Shown here in pieces: positions 26,182-35,521 of a stretch of DNA of 64,000 nt. Each line of letters starts with the position of its first letter. Position 1 is the stretch's first letter. The translations under genes were made by a program, and so were the position numbers. Where the stretch lies: positions 124,001-188,000 of the forward strand of contig NZ_JWLI01000005.1 of the NCBI RefSeq assembly GCF_000813965.1, read 5' to 3'. Source of the DNA: Leisingera sp. ANG-M7. Lineage in GTDB: Bacteria; Pseudomonadota; Alphaproteobacteria; Rhodobacterales; Rhodobacteraceae. Under the pieces are notes generated by a model. That model did no database searches, was not told the origin of the DNA, and saw only the letters and a list, made by a program, of their open reading frames with translations.

Positions 26182-27285
26182 ATGAAGCCGCTTGCAGGCC
26201 TGAAAGTGGTCGAACTTGCCCGCATCCTGGCTGGGCCGTGGATTGGTCAGTCGTTGGCGGATCTGGGTGCCGAGGTCATAAAGGTGGAAAGCCCCGACGG
26301 GGATGATACCCGCAAGTGGGGGCCGCCTTTCATCGAGCGGGACGGCGACAAGTCAGCTGCTTATTACTATGCTGCCAACCGTGGGAAAGACTGCGTAACC
26401 GCCGACTTCCGGACACCAGAAGGCAGGCAGACAGTAGTCAGGCAGATCCAGGATGCCGATATCCTGATTGAAAACTTCAAGGTCGGAGGGCTGAAAAAAT
26501 ACGGTCTTGATTACGAGACACTCTCCGAGGTTAACCCTAGGCTGATTTATTGTTCGGTTACAGGTTTTGGCCAGGACGGGCCTTATGCGTCGCGCGCTGG
26601 CTACGATTTCCTGCTGCAGGGAATGTCCGGCCTTATGTCGATCACCGGCGCACAGGATGGGCAGCCGCAGAAAGTTGGCGTTGCAATCACTGACATCGTA
26701 ACAGGGCTCTATGGCACCATCGGTATTCTGGCTGCGGTGGAGCAGCGGCACACAACGGGGCGAGGCCAGCATCTGGATATGTCCTTAATGGATTGCGCAA
26801 CGGCCCTGCTGGCGAACCAGGCAATGAACTATTTGGCGACCGGGGAAAGCCCTTTGCGGCTGGGCAATGACCACCCCAATATCGCGCCTTACCAGGTGAT
26901 GGCAGTCAATGACGGCCACGTCATCCTGGCGGTTGGGAATGATGGCCAGTTTGAGAGGTTGTGTGACGTCCTTGGATTGTCTGAAACGAAATCCGATGCA
27001 CGGTTTCAAACAAATCAGCTGCGGGTGGCAAACCGCAAGGGTCTGACCGCTGTCCTTGAAACGGTGCTGGCTGATTGGTCGCAAGCGGAACTTCTGGCGT
27101 CTCTCGAGGCGGCAATTGTGCCAGCCGGACCGATCAATACCATAGGGCAGGCTTTCGAAGATCCGCAAATCAGGCACAGGGGCATGCAAATTGCGCCGGA
27201 GGGCGTGCCGGGTGTGCGTGGTCCGTGGAAATTTTCAGACGCAGAGCTTTCACTGGAGAAGTCTGCACCTAAACTGCCAAAATAA
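26182..27285 (+). CDS. CaiB/BaiF family (class III) CoA-transferase
   Basis: A 367-residue enzyme that moves CoA between carboxylic acids. N-terminal LAGLKVVELARILAGPW and the ADLGAEVIKVE strand are typical; the catalytic Asp sits in VAITDIVTGLYG (residue 171), and GRGQHLDMSLMD follows. The small domain has DGHVILAVGNDGQFERLCDVLG. AAGG precedes the ATG at 26182, and TTG/ATG starts at 26167 and 26176 are less well placed. Its acid substrates are not readable. It is followed 140 bases later by a CocE-type hydrolase, perhaps unrelated. Confidence 0.9.
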   Translation: MKPLAGLKVVELARILAGPWIGQSLADLGAEVIKVESPDGDDTRKWGPPFIERDGDKSAAYYYAANRGKDCVTADFRTPEGRQTVVRQIQDADILIENFKVGGLKKYGLDYETLSEVNPRLIYCSVTGFGQDGPYASRAGYDFLLQGMSGLMSITGAQDGQPQKVGVAITDIVTGLYGTIGILAAVEQRHTTGRGQHLDMSLMDCATALLANQAMNYLATGESPLRLGNDHPNIAPYQVMAVNDGHVILAVGNDGQFERLCDVLGLSETKSDARFQTNQLRVANRKGLTAVLETVLADWSQAELLASLEAAIVPAGPINTIGQAFEDPQIRHRGMQIAPEGVPGVRGPWKFSDAELSLEKSAPKLPK

Positions 27286-27425
27286 CTGCACTGATTTGCG
27301 CGAACAATAACTGAAAGCGCGTAAACTCGCTTACATTCGCGCGGAAACGCTCACTTTGCAGCGGAGACGTATTTGGCGAAGGTGCGGGCAATGGCGGACG
27401 CAAACTACAGCCGAAGGAATAATCC

Positions 27426-29411
27426 ATGCCCGGTGCATACAATCTCATTGAAAACACTTGGATTTCCCTGCCCGACGGTCGCAGGCTGGCCGCACGCATG
27501 TGGCTGCCTGAAGGCGAGGGGCCGTTTCCAGCAATCCTGGAATACCTTCCCTACCGCAAACGTGACGGTACTGCGCCACGGGATGAGACCACGCATTCGG
27601 TCTTTGCCGCAGAAGGCTACGCCTGCATCCGGGTGGACATTGCAGGCACCGGTGACAGCGAGGGGGTGTTTGATGACGAGTACTCAAGCCAGGAGTTGAG
27701 CGACGGCGAAGCTGTGCTGGAATGGATAGCTGCGCAAGATTGGTGCGACGCCAATATTGGCATGATCGGCATCAGTTGGGGCGGCTTTAACGGGTTGCAA
27801 CTGGCATTCCGCCGCCCGGCTGCATTGAAGGCTGTGGTTTCTGTCGCTTCGACTGTGGATCGCTACTCGGATGACATTCACTACATGGGGGGCTGCCTGC
27901 TGAGCGACAATGCGAACTGGGGCAGCCAAATGTTTGCCTATCAGTCGCGCCCTTCAGATCCAGAGTTTCGTGCGGATTGGCGGGAGGATTGGATCAGGCG
28001 GATCGAAGGGATGCCTTTCATGGCCGCGGAATGGCTGCAGCAGCAGACACGGAGCGATTTCTGGAGGCATGGTTCGGTCTGTGAGGACTGGTCTGCTATT
28101 CAGGCACCAGTGCTGGCGATTACCGGCTGGGCAGATGCCTATGTGAACGCACCTCCGGCGCTGGCTGCGAATTTGACGGTGCCTGCCAAGGCAATGATAG
28201 GCCCTTGGGAACACCGCTACGCCCATATCGCCAAGCTGGATCCAGCGGATTTTCATGGGGAAGTGCTGGCTTGGTTTGGCAAGTGGCTGAAAGGCGAGGA
28301 GACAGGGGCCGAGGAGTTGCCGGACTACCGCGTCTATATTCAGGAACATTTCAGCCCCACAATGCAGAACAAGCCGCGACAGGGCCGTTGGGTGGCAGAG
28401 GCTGATTGGCCTTCGCCCAATGTGCATGATCGGGTCTTGCACATGGGCAATGGTGTATTGGCGGAAAAGCCTGCCAGCAGTGTGAAGGCCGTCCGCAATC
28501 CTGCTACTGTTGGGCAGGCTTCTGGCTATTTTTGTCCTGGGATGCGTTTTGACAATGAACTGGCGGGCGACCAAGCGGAGGATGACAGTTTGTCGGCCTG
28601 TTTCGACACCGTTCCGCTGGAAAACCCGCTTGAACTCTTGGGCCGCCCGCGGGTGAAGGTGGCCTTCAGCGTGGACAAACCGGTAGCGCAGCTTGTTGCG
28701 CGGCTGTGTGATGTGTCACCTGAAGGTATTTCGCAACGGATTACATTCCGAGCATTGAACCTCGCCTGCAAGAACGGTTTCTCAGCACCTGAGAAACTGG
28801 TTCCCGGCAAGCGCTATGAGGCCGAGATCGAGTTGAATGAATGCGCCCACCGATTGAGGGCGGGTCATGTTCTGCGGCTGGCGTTGTCGACGTCTTACTG
28901 GCCGATTGTCTGGCCTGCACCGGAGGCAGCGGAGGTGACGCTGTACTTGGAAGGCTGTTCGCTGGTGTTGCCGGAGCGCCGTGTTTCCCAAGAGATATCT
29001 CCGCAAAATCCTGGTGTTCCGCGGGACTACCCTGCGCTGCAGAGCGAGCAACTTCGTGAGGCTCGCGGCACATCAAAAACCTGGATCCGCGCGGATGGCA
29101 CGCTTGTTCTGGACACCTTCGACGATTACGGCAAGGCGGTGGACCCGTATCACGGCATGTGCATTGGAAGCCATGTTACCATGCACTACGAAGTGCATCC
29201 CGATGATCCGGCCACGGCCGCCTTTGCCAGCGATTGGAATTTCGAATTCGAACGCGGTGATTGGCAGGTTTCAATCGACACGGAGAACAGAATGACATGC
29301 GACAGGGAGAACTTCTTCCTATGGCGCAAGGTCACGGCCTATGAAGGGGAAAAAAAGGATCTGGTGGTGAGCAAGGAATGGCAGGAAACCATCCCCCGCG
29401 GTGTTTTGTAA
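27426..29411 (+). CDS. CocE/NonD family hydrolase (X-Pro dipeptidyl-peptidase S15 type)
   Basis: A 661-residue alpha/beta hydrolase. The nucleophile Ser is in MIGISWGGFNG (about residue 117), the Asp in ITGWADAYVN and the His in GPWEHRYAH. A C-terminal jelly-roll domain follows from about residue 330. No signal peptide is present, so it is cytoplasmic. Family members hydrolyse esters such as cocaine or prolyl peptides; the substrate here is unknown. GAAGGA precedes the ATG. Confidence 0.87.
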   Translation: MPGAYNLIENTWISLPDGRRLAARMWLPEGEGPFPAILEYLPYRKRDGTAPRDETTHSVFAAEGYACIRVDIAGTGDSEGVFDDEYSSQELSDGEAVLEWIAAQDWCDANIGMIGISWGGFNGLQLAFRRPAALKAVVSVASTVDRYSDDIHYMGGCLLSDNANWGSQMFAYQSRPSDPEFRADWREDWIRRIEGMPFMAAEWLQQQTRSDFWRHGSVCEDWSAIQAPVLAITGWADAYVNAPPALAANLTVPAKAMIGPWEHRYAHIAKLDPADFHGEVLAWFGKWLKGEETGAEELPDYRVYIQEHFSPTMQNKPRQGRWVAEADWPSPNVHDRVLHMGNGVLAEKPASSVKAVRNPATVGQASGYFCPGMRFDNELAGDQAEDDSLSACFDTVPLENPLELLGRPRVKVAFSVDKPVAQLVARLCDVSPEGISQRITFRALNLACKNGFSAPEKLVPGKRYEAEIELNECAHRLRAGHVLRLALSTSYWPIVWPAPEAAEVTLYLEGCSLVLPERRVSQEISPQNPGVPRDYPALQSEQLREARGTSKTWIRADGTLVLDTFDDYGKAVDPYHGMCIGSHVTMHYEVHPDDPATAAFASDWNFEFERGDWQVSIDTENRMTCDRENFFLWRKVTAYEGEKKDLVVSKEWQETIPRGVL

Positions 29412-29437
29412 GCCACGCCTGATAATGGCGCAGAATT

Positions 29438-29473
29438 CAGGCTTGCGGTGTTGGCAAAGCCATCGCAAGCCTG
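29438..29473. terminator. Shared terminator of the convergent hydrolase and nadC genes
   Basis: A perfect ten-base inverted repeat, CAGGCTTGCG (29438-29447) and CGCAAGCCTG (29464-29473), lies between the two stop codons. Confidence 0.75.
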
Positions 29474-29477
29474 ACGT

Positions 29478-30332
29478 TCAAAAATCCAGTCCGAGATCCA
29501 AGGTGCGGGCAGAATGGGTCAAGGCACCAGAGGAGATATAGTCGACACCCGTGGCGGCAACCTCCGCAATGCGCTCCAGCCGCATATTGCCGGACGCTTC
29601 GGTCAGGACGTGACCTTTGGCTATTCCTACTGCCTTGATCAGGGTAGGGGTGTCCATATTGTCCAGTAGGACCACGTCAGCGCCGCCTGTGGCAATGACC
29701 TCAGCCAGCTGATCCAGGGTATCGACCTCGATTTCCACCTTCATCATATGGCTGACGGAGGTCTTGGCGGCTTCCAGTACGGCTTTGACGCCTCCAGCGG
29801 CCGCAATGTGGTTGTCCTTGATCAAGATGGCGTCTGACAGGCCGAAGCGATGGTTGTAGCCGCCGCCGTGCAAAATCGCCTGTTTTTCGGCAATACGCAG
29901 GCCCGGAGTCGTTTTTCGGGTGCATGTTATGCGCGCACTGGTGCCTTTGGTTTCCGCGGCAAAGGCCGCTGTCAGTGTGGCAATGCCGGTCAGGCGCCCG
30001 GCAAAGTTCAGCGCCACGCGTTCTCCGGATAGAATCGACGCGGCTGAGCCTTCGATGGTCATCAGCGTGTCGCCCTTTTTACAAGGGGTGCCGTCGGGCA
30101 GGAGCGTGTCCACCTTCAGTCCGGCATCCACCAGACGGAAGGCGATGCTGGCGATCTGCATTCCAGATACGACACCATCCTCGCGTGCGTTCAGCCGGGC
30201 GGAGTAGGTGGCAGAGGCCGGAATCACCGCGCGGGTGGTGATGTCGCCGTTCTGGCCCAGGTCCTCCATCAGCGCGGCGCGCACCATCGGTTCGAGGATC
30301 AGATCAGGCAGGGTAGCGAAGTGGGTGCTCAT
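29478..30332 (-). CDS. nadC: Nicotinate-nucleotide pyrophosphorylase (quinolinate phosphoribosyltransferase)
   Basis: Makes nicotinate mononucleotide from quinolinate and PRPP, with CO2 release. Its 284 residues include RITCTRKTTPGLR and KQAILHGGGYNHRFGLSDAILIKDNHI at the substrate site, and VEVDTLDQ with LLDNM in the barrel. The ATG at 30332 overlaps the nadB stop (ATGA); the longer frame to 30500 is shadow sequence inside nadB. Last gene of nadA-nadB-nadC. Confidence 0.96.
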   Translation of the reverse strand: MSTHFATLPDLILEPMVRAALMEDLGQNGDITTRAVIPASATYSARLNAREDGVVSGMQIASIAFRLVDAGLKVDTLLPDGTPCKKGDTLMTIEGSAASILSGERVALNFAGRLTGIATLTAAFAAETKGTSARITCTRKTTPGLRIAEKQAILHGGGYNHRFGLSDAILIKDNHIAAAGGVKAVLEAAKTSVSHMMKVEIEVDTLDQLAEVIATGGADVVLLDNMDTPTLIKAVGIAKGHVLTEASGNMRLERIAEVAATGVDYISSGALTHSARTLDLGLDF

Positions 30333-31885
30333 GTCAGCTCCTCTTGAACCTTGGCGCGGATGCCCATGGCTTCGTTCAGGGTGATGCGGGTGCGGTGTGC
30401 CTGTGTCGGGTCGGCCTCTGGGAAGTCGTCGCGGAAGTGTCCTCCGCGGCTTTCCTCGCGTTTGAGCGCCGCCGCAGCGATCAGTGTCGCAGTGGCGCAC
30501 ATGTTGAGGAAGTTTTCGTCTTCGGCCTGTTCATCTTCAAGCCGGGCGATGGTGGCGAGCGCCTTTTTCAGGCCAACCGCAGTGCGGCGGACTCCAGCGT
30601 GGGCGGTCATCACTTCGCGCAGGGAATTTACTGCTACCGGAGCAAGTTCCTGTCCGCCTGCCGAAAACACCGGGAGGACTTCCGCAGCATCTGCCTCAAG
30701 GTTCAGGGCGGCAATGTCCCGGGCGGCATTACGGGCGTAGACAAGCGCTTCTAGAAGACCGTTGGAAGCAAGCCTGTTGGCGCCATGCAGCCCGGTGGAG
30801 GAGGCTTCACCGCAGACCCAGAGATTGGCCAGGCTGGTGCGGCCCTGAAGGTCGGCCTCAACACCGCCCATGTGATAGTGAGCGGCGACGGCAACGGGGA
30901 TCGGCTGCGCCACCGGGTCGATGCCAGCGCGGGCACAGGTTTCGGCGACTGTTGGGAAGCGGGTTAGAACTTCCGCGCCCAGTGCATTTCGGGTGTCGAG
31001 CATCGGGCGGCGGCCGGCCTGCGTTTCTGCAAAAATTGCGCGTGCAACGATGTCGCGGGGGGCAAGCTCTGCGTCTGGGTGCGCGAACTGCATAAAGCGT
31101 TCACCGTCCACGTTGATCAGCACCGCGCCGTCGCCGCGCAAGGCTTCGGTGGCAAGCGGTGCGGGGTCTTCACCGATATCAAAGGCTGTCGGGTGGAATT
31201 GAACGAATTCCGGGTCAGCTATGCGAGCCCCCGCGCGGGCGGCGAAGCCGATCACCTGGCCGCGGATACGCGGCGGGTTGGTGGTGTGGGCATAAAGTCC
31301 GCCGGAGCCACCGCCCGCTAGCAGCACACCTGGCGCCTTGACCAGCACCGGGGCAGAGGGTTCATCTGCGCGAGTGATCCAGATTCCGGTGACGGTGCTG
31401 CCCGCGGTTTCCAGCCGCACGGCCTGGGTGTTTTCCAGAACCTGCACGGAGGGGGCCGCGCGGACGGCGGCAATCAGCGTCCGCATGATCTGATCGCCAG
31501 CCTGGTCTCCCTTGACCCGCACAACGCGGGCGGCGGAATGGGCGGCTTCTCGGCTCATCACGTAGTTGCCGTCCGTGTCGCGATCGAAAGGAGTGCCGAG
31601 TTCGGTCAGGTCGATGATGTGCTCGCGCGCCACGCTGGTGACCATGGCGGCCACTTCGGGGTCGACTGTGCCGGCCCCTGCCTGCAGGGTGTCGGCGGCA
31701 TGAGCCTCGGGCGTGTCATGGTTGGCCATGGCAGCTGCTACACCGCCCTGAGCCCAAGCTGAACTTGCACCCTCGCCCAGCCGTTCGGGAGAGATCACCA
31801 GAACCGGCCGCGGTGCCAGCTCAAGCGCAGCGTATAGTGCGCCAAGACCTGCGCCGGCAATGACGATACGGCCGGTTTCGATCAC
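30329..31885 (-). CDS. nadB: L-aspartate oxidase
   Basis: An FAD enzyme that oxidises aspartate to iminoaspartate for NadA. Its 518 residues start with the dinucleotide fold GAGLGALYAALEL. SSAWAQGGVAAAM, HYHMGGVEAD and NLWVCGEASSTGLHGANRLASNGLLEALV are hallmark motifs of the succinate dehydrogenase/aspartate oxidase family. Three bases separate it from nadA. Confidence 0.96.
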   Translation of the reverse strand: MIETGRIVIAGAGLGALYAALELAPRPVLVISPERLGEGASSAWAQGGVAAAMANHDTPEAHAADTLQAGAGTVDPEVAAMVTSVAREHIIDLTELGTPFDRDTDGNYVMSREAAHSAARVVRVKGDQAGDQIMRTLIAAVRAAPSVQVLENTQAVRLETAGSTVTGIWITRADEPSAPVLVKAPGVLLAGGGSGGLYAHTTNPPRIRGQVIGFAARAGARIADPEFVQFHPTAFDIGEDPAPLATEALRGDGAVLINVDGERFMQFAHPDAELAPRDIVARAIFAETQAGRRPMLDTRNALGAEVLTRFPTVAETCARAGIDPVAQPIPVAVAAHYHMGGVEADLQGRTSLANLWVCGEASSTGLHGANRLASNGLLEALVYARNAARDIAALNLEADAAEVLPVFSAGGQELAPVAVNSLREVMTAHAGVRRTAVGLKKALATIARLEDEQAEDENFLNMCATATLIAAAALKREESRGGHFRDDFPEADPTQAHRTRITLNEAMGIRAKVQEELT

Positions 31886-31888
31886 GGA

Positions 31889-32941
31889 TCAGATGCCCAG
31901 CTTTTGCGAAAGGTCGATCATACGCCGCACCGTCACGCGGGCTTTTTCGGCCACTTCGGGGTCCACCTCAACCGGCTCGGTCATGGTGTGCAGCGACCAC
32001 AGGACTTTCTCCAGCGTGATCTTCTTCATGTAGGGACACATGTTGCAGGGGCCGACGAACTCCACTTCCGGCAGCTGGTCGGCGATGTTCGAAGCCATCG
32101 AGCATTCGGTGATCAGAAGCGCCTTTTCCGGCTTTTCGTCGGTCACGTACTTCACAATACCGCTGGTCGAGCCGGAGAAATCGGCCTCGGCCACCACATC
32201 CGGCGGGCACTCCGGGTGAGCGATCAGCCGGGTGCCAGGGTTCCATTCGCGGAAGTCGCGCAAGTCCTTGGCGGTGTACTGCTCATGCACGATGCAGGAG
32301 CCTTCCCACCAGACGATGTTCTTTTCCGGAACCTGCTGGGCAATGTTCTGGGCCAGGTACTGGTCCGGTGTCATGATGATGGTGTCTTCTTCCATCGCGG
32401 CAACGATCTGTGCGGCGTTGGAGGAGGTGCAGCAGATATCTGACGCGGCTTTGACCTCAGCGGTGGTGTTCACATAGGTGACCACCGGCGCACCGGGGTA
32501 ACGGCGGCGCATTTCCGCGACACCTTCGGCTGTGATACTCTCTGCAAGCGAACAGCCTGCCTCCATATCCGGGATCAGAACGGTCTTCTCCGGGCTCAGG
32601 ATCTTGGAGGTTTCGGCCATAAAATGCACACCGCATTGCACGATCACGTCAGCTTCGACCCGGGTAGCCTCAATCGCCAGCTGGAGACTGTCGCCGACCA
32701 CGTCCGAAATACCGTGATAGATTTCGGGCGTCATGTAATTATGTGCCAGAATTACTGCGTTGCGCTGCTTTTTCAACTCCAGAATCGCTGCAACATAAGG
32801 CGCATGAGTGGCCCATTCGATGGGGTTCACTACCCGGTTCATGCGGGCGTAAACCTCTGCCATCTGCTCGGCCAGGGCCGGATTGGGAGCCAGATCATAG
32901 TGGTTGGCGAGCTGATCCCGCATGGATTGCAGGTCGAACAT
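31889..32941 (-). CDS. nadA: Quinolinate synthase
   Basis: A [4Fe-4S] enzyme that condenses iminoaspartate with dihydroxyacetone phosphate to quinolinate. Its 350 residues include the three cluster cysteines in VQCGVHFMAE, ICCTSSNAAQI and CNMCPYMKKI. Binding motifs NYMTPEIYHGISDVVGDSL and HPECPPDV are present. First gene of the de novo NAD operon. Confidence 0.96.
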   Translation of the reverse strand: MFDLQSMRDQLANHYDLAPNPALAEQMAEVYARMNRVVNPIEWATHAPYVAAILELKKQRNAVILAHNYMTPEIYHGISDVVGDSLQLAIEATRVEADVIVQCGVHFMAETSKILSPEKTVLIPDMEAGCSLAESITAEGVAEMRRRYPGAPVVTYVNTTAEVKAASDICCTSSNAAQIVAAMEEDTIIMTPDQYLAQNIAQQVPEKNIVWWEGSCIVHEQYTAKDLRDFREWNPGTRLIAHPECPPDVVAEADFSGSTSGIVKYVTDEKPEKALLITECSMASNIADQLPEVEFVGPCNMCPYMKKITLEKVLWSLHTMTEPVEVDPEVAEKARVTVRRMIDLSQKLGI

Positions 32942-33231
32942 GGCGTATCCTCAAGGTTGCGTCTGGGGTGACACTTTGGGCGGGGGTTGTTTCATGTTCA
33001 TATCATCCGCGCAAGCACGTGTGAGCGGAAACGGAGCCAAAAGCGGTGATTTGGCGCTAACAGGCGGCATAGACAGGTAGGCCGTTGTTTCTCAGATGGG
33101 GATCATAGGCATGATTTTCCAGCCGGAATGCCGTTTTTGGCTGTCCCGGCGTCCCCTCCTGTGATTTGGAGCCGCGCGAAGCCGTGTTAGACCGGGCTGA
33201 TATTTAACTCTTGGGAGAGTGACCAGACGCG
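32942..33231. other. Divergent promoter region of nadABC and tupBCA
   Basis: 290 bases without a gene. A GGGAGAG ribosome site for tupB is seen near 33213-33219. I see no clear operator for a known NAD or tungstate/molybdate regulator. Confidence 0.4.
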
Positions 33232-33936
33232 ATGAATGATCTGTGGGCAGGACTGAGCCAGGCCTTTTGGCTGCTGGTGACGCTGGACGCGGATCTGGTG
33301 GAGATCACCCTGCGTTCCTTGCGGGTCACATTGACAGCGCTGGTGGTAGCCTGCGCCATTGCGCTGCCGCTGGCAGCCTTTCTGGCGGTGCGCCGGTTCC
33401 GGATGCGGCGCGCCACGATTGCGGTGCTGAACGCGTTAATGGGCTTGCCGCCTGTTGTGGTCGGGTTGGTGGTCTACGTGTTTCTGTCCCGCGCCGGCCC
33501 TTTCGGCGTATTCGGCCTGCTGTTCACCCCGACGGCGATGATCATTGCACAGGTAATCATCGTGGTGCCACTGGTGGCCTCGGTCGCGCATCAGTCGCTG
33601 CGGGAGCTTTGGAGCGATTACCACGACTTGCTGATCTCAATGAATGCTACCCAGTTCCAGCGCATCCAGGCGCTGTTGTGGGATGGGCGGCGGGCGCTGC
33701 TGACCGCAGCCCTGGCAGGCTTTGGCCGCGCGATCGGCGAAGTGGGCGCGATCATGGTGGTCGGCGGCAATATCGACCATGCAACGCGGGTGCTGACCAC
33801 GGCGATTGCACTGGAAACCGGCAAGGGCGAGTTTGCAATGGCACTGGGTCTGGGCTTCGTGCTTATTGCGCTGGCGATTGCGGTCAACTTGGCGATCCAC
33901 TGGCTGGGCCGCACGGAAAGCGAGGGGCGCTGGTGA
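33232..33936 (+). CDS. tupB: Tungstate ABC transporter permease
   Basis: A 234-residue inner-membrane permease with five to six helices and the EAA loop region (SMNATQFQRIQALLWDGRRALLTAALAGFGRAIGEVGAIMVVGGNI), which contacts the ATPase. This loop, with GRAIGEVGA, is the TupB/ModB type. Gene order permease-ATPase-binding protein and the SBP sequence downstream point to tungstate. The stop overlaps the ATPase start by one base. Confidence 0.88.
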   Translation: MNDLWAGLSQAFWLLVTLDADLVEITLRSLRVTLTALVVACAIALPLAAFLAVRRFRMRRATIAVLNALMGLPPVVVGLVVYVFLSRAGPFGVFGLLFTPTAMIIAQVIIVVPLVASVAHQSLRELWSDYHDLLISMNATQFQRIQALLWDGRRALLTAALAGFGRAIGEVGAIMVVGGNIDHATRVLTTAIALETGKGEFAMALGLGFVLIALAIAVNLAIHWLGRTESEGRW

Positions 33937-34646
33937 TGCAACTGTTCCCGCTGAAGGCCACAGGCGCCCAGGTGCGCCGCCGCGGAAAAGTGCTGGTCGG
34001 TCCGGTGGACCTGACGCTTGGCGGGCAGGGCACCTCAATCATCATTGGGCCGAACGGCGCGGGCAAGACCACGTTGCTGAAGATGCTGCATGGCATCGTG
34101 CGGATGAATGGCGGTCGTCTGGACTGGGCCTGTCCGCTGGAGGAGGCGCAGAAGCATCAGGCCTTTGTGTTTCAGACTCCGGTGATGATGCGGCGTTCGG
34201 TGATCGACAACATCGCTTATCCGCTACGGCTGACAGGTTCGAGCCGCCGCCAGGCTCGCTCGCGGGCTGCGGACTGGGCTTCCCGTGTCGGCTTGGGTGA
34301 AATTTTGGAGCGACAGGCCACTATGCTTTCAGGAGGTGAACGGCAGAAACTGGCTTTGGCCCGTGCGCTGGTGCGTGATCCGCAGGTTTTGTTCCTGGAT
34401 GAACCCTGCGCGGCGCTGGACGGCAGAGCCACACGCGAGATTGAGGAAATTCTCGCTCAGGCCGCTGGCAGCGGCACCCGGCTGATCATGTCCACTCACA
34501 ACATGGGCCAAGCTAGGCGGCTGGCGGATGAAGTGATTTTCGTCCTGCAGGGCCGCATCCACGAATTTCGCCCGGCAGCAGAGTTTTTTGCCGGGCCTGA
34601 AACCGCGCAAGCGCGCGCATTTTTGAATGGAGATATTGTCGAATGA
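33936..34646 (+). CDS. tupC: Tungstate ABC transporter ATP-binding protein
   Basis: A 236-residue ABC ATPase: Walker A GPNGAGKTT, signature LSGGERQKLALARAL, Walker B VLFLDEPCAALD, and the switch His in STHN. It lacks the C-terminal TOBE domain seen in ModC, as TupC proteins do. I place the start at 33936 (TGATG with tupB); a GTG at 33933 is possible. It overlaps tupA by 4 bases. Confidence 0.88.
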   Translation: MQLFPLKATGAQVRRRGKVLVGPVDLTLGGQGTSIIIGPNGAGKTTLLKMLHGIVRMNGGRLDWACPLEEAQKHQAFVFQTPVMMRRSVIDNIAYPLRLTGSSRRQARSRAADWASRVGLGEILERQATMLSGGERQKLALARALVRDPQVLFLDEPCAALDGRATREIEEILAQAAGSGTRLIMSTHNMGQARRLADEVIFVLQGRIHEFRPAAEFFAGPETAQARAFLNGDIVE

Positions 34647-35446
34647 AACGTCTGATTTTGGGCGCCGTCGCTTCAATGGCTTGGACAGCGGCTGCGCTGG
34701 CCGAAGAGATGAAGGTGGCGGTGACCACCTCTTTCCATAATTCCGGACTGGCTGAGATCCTTTTGCCGGAGATCAAGGAGGACCTTGGCCTGGATGTGCA
34801 GTTGCTGGTTGTCGGCACTGGGCAGGCGATCCGCCTGGGGGAGGCGGGCGACGTTGATGCGATCCTGGTGCATTCAAAAAGGGCTGAGGAGCAATTCTTG
34901 GAGGGCGGCAATGGCACTCACCGCCGCGAGATCATGTATAATGATTTTGTTCTCATTGGACCTGAAAATGATACGGCAGGGGTTACCAGCGCTGAAAATG
35001 CCGACCGTGCGTTGCAGATGATTGCCGGAGCTGAGGCAGTTTTTGTCAGCCGCGGCGACGACAGTGGCACGCACAAGAAGGAGCTGAGCCTTTGGAAGGC
35101 TGCGGGGCTGGATGCTGAGGGCTTTGGTGAGTGGTACCGCGCAGTTGGTGCTGGCATGGGGGCCGCGCTCAATACCGCTGCGGGCATGGACGCGTATATC
35201 ATGTCCGACCGAGCCAGTTGGCTGAATTTCGGTAACAAGGGTGGTCTTAAGCTGCTGTTCGCAGGTGACCCCGTGCTGTTCAACCAATATGCCTATATCC
35301 CGGTGAACCCGGATAAACATGCCCATGTGAGGAACCGCCAGGCATTGCAACTGGAGGAATGGCTGGTCTCGGACAAAGCCAAGGAACTTATCAACGGCTA
35401 CCAGATCAACGGCGAAACTCTGTTTGTCTTTAACGCCCGGCAGTGA
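34643..35446 (+). CDS. tupA: Tungstate-binding periplasmic protein
   Basis: A 267-residue protein with a signal peptide (MKRLILGAVASMAWTAAALA). The mature start has VTTSFHNSGLAEILLPE, the TupA-type oxyanion loop, and DVDAILVHSKRAEEQF and FVSRGDDSGTHKKELSLW are typical of TupA/WtpA relatives. It should deliver tungstate, and less well molybdate, to TupBC. Tungsten is likely needed for formate dehydrogenases elsewhere; molybdopterin enzymes such as SoeA are in the same window. Confidence 0.88.
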   Translation: MKRLILGAVASMAWTAAALAEEMKVAVTTSFHNSGLAEILLPEIKEDLGLDVQLLVVGTGQAIRLGEAGDVDAILVHSKRAEEQFLEGGNGTHRREIMYNDFVLIGPENDTAGVTSAENADRALQMIAGAEAVFVSRGDDSGTHKKELSLWKAAGLDAEGFGEWYRAVGAGMGAALNTAAGMDAYIMSDRASWLNFGNKGGLKLLFAGDPVLFNQYAYIPVNPDKHAHVRNRQALQLEEWLVSDKAKELINGYQINGETLFVFNARQ

Positions 35447-35469
35447 CTTGACCTGAACTGGTTAAACAC

Positions 35470-35494
35470 AGCCCCTGCCTTCGGCGGGGGCTTT
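35470..35494. terminator. Terminator hairpin between tupA and phnF
   Basis: AGCCCCTGCC (35470-35479) pairs with GGCGGGGGCT (35483-35492) with one mismatch and a 3-base loop, then TT. It is followed by a run of nine G. It could serve both convergent genes. Confidence 0.6.
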
Positions 35495-35521
35495 GGGGGG
35501 GGGAGCTGCTGGAAAGCGTCC

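Noticed and set aside
33243-33935. Long in-frame extension upstream of tupC
   Set aside because: It lies within tupB in another frame and the product before residue 231 is not ABC-like. The ATG at 33936 fits the family and the overlap pattern.
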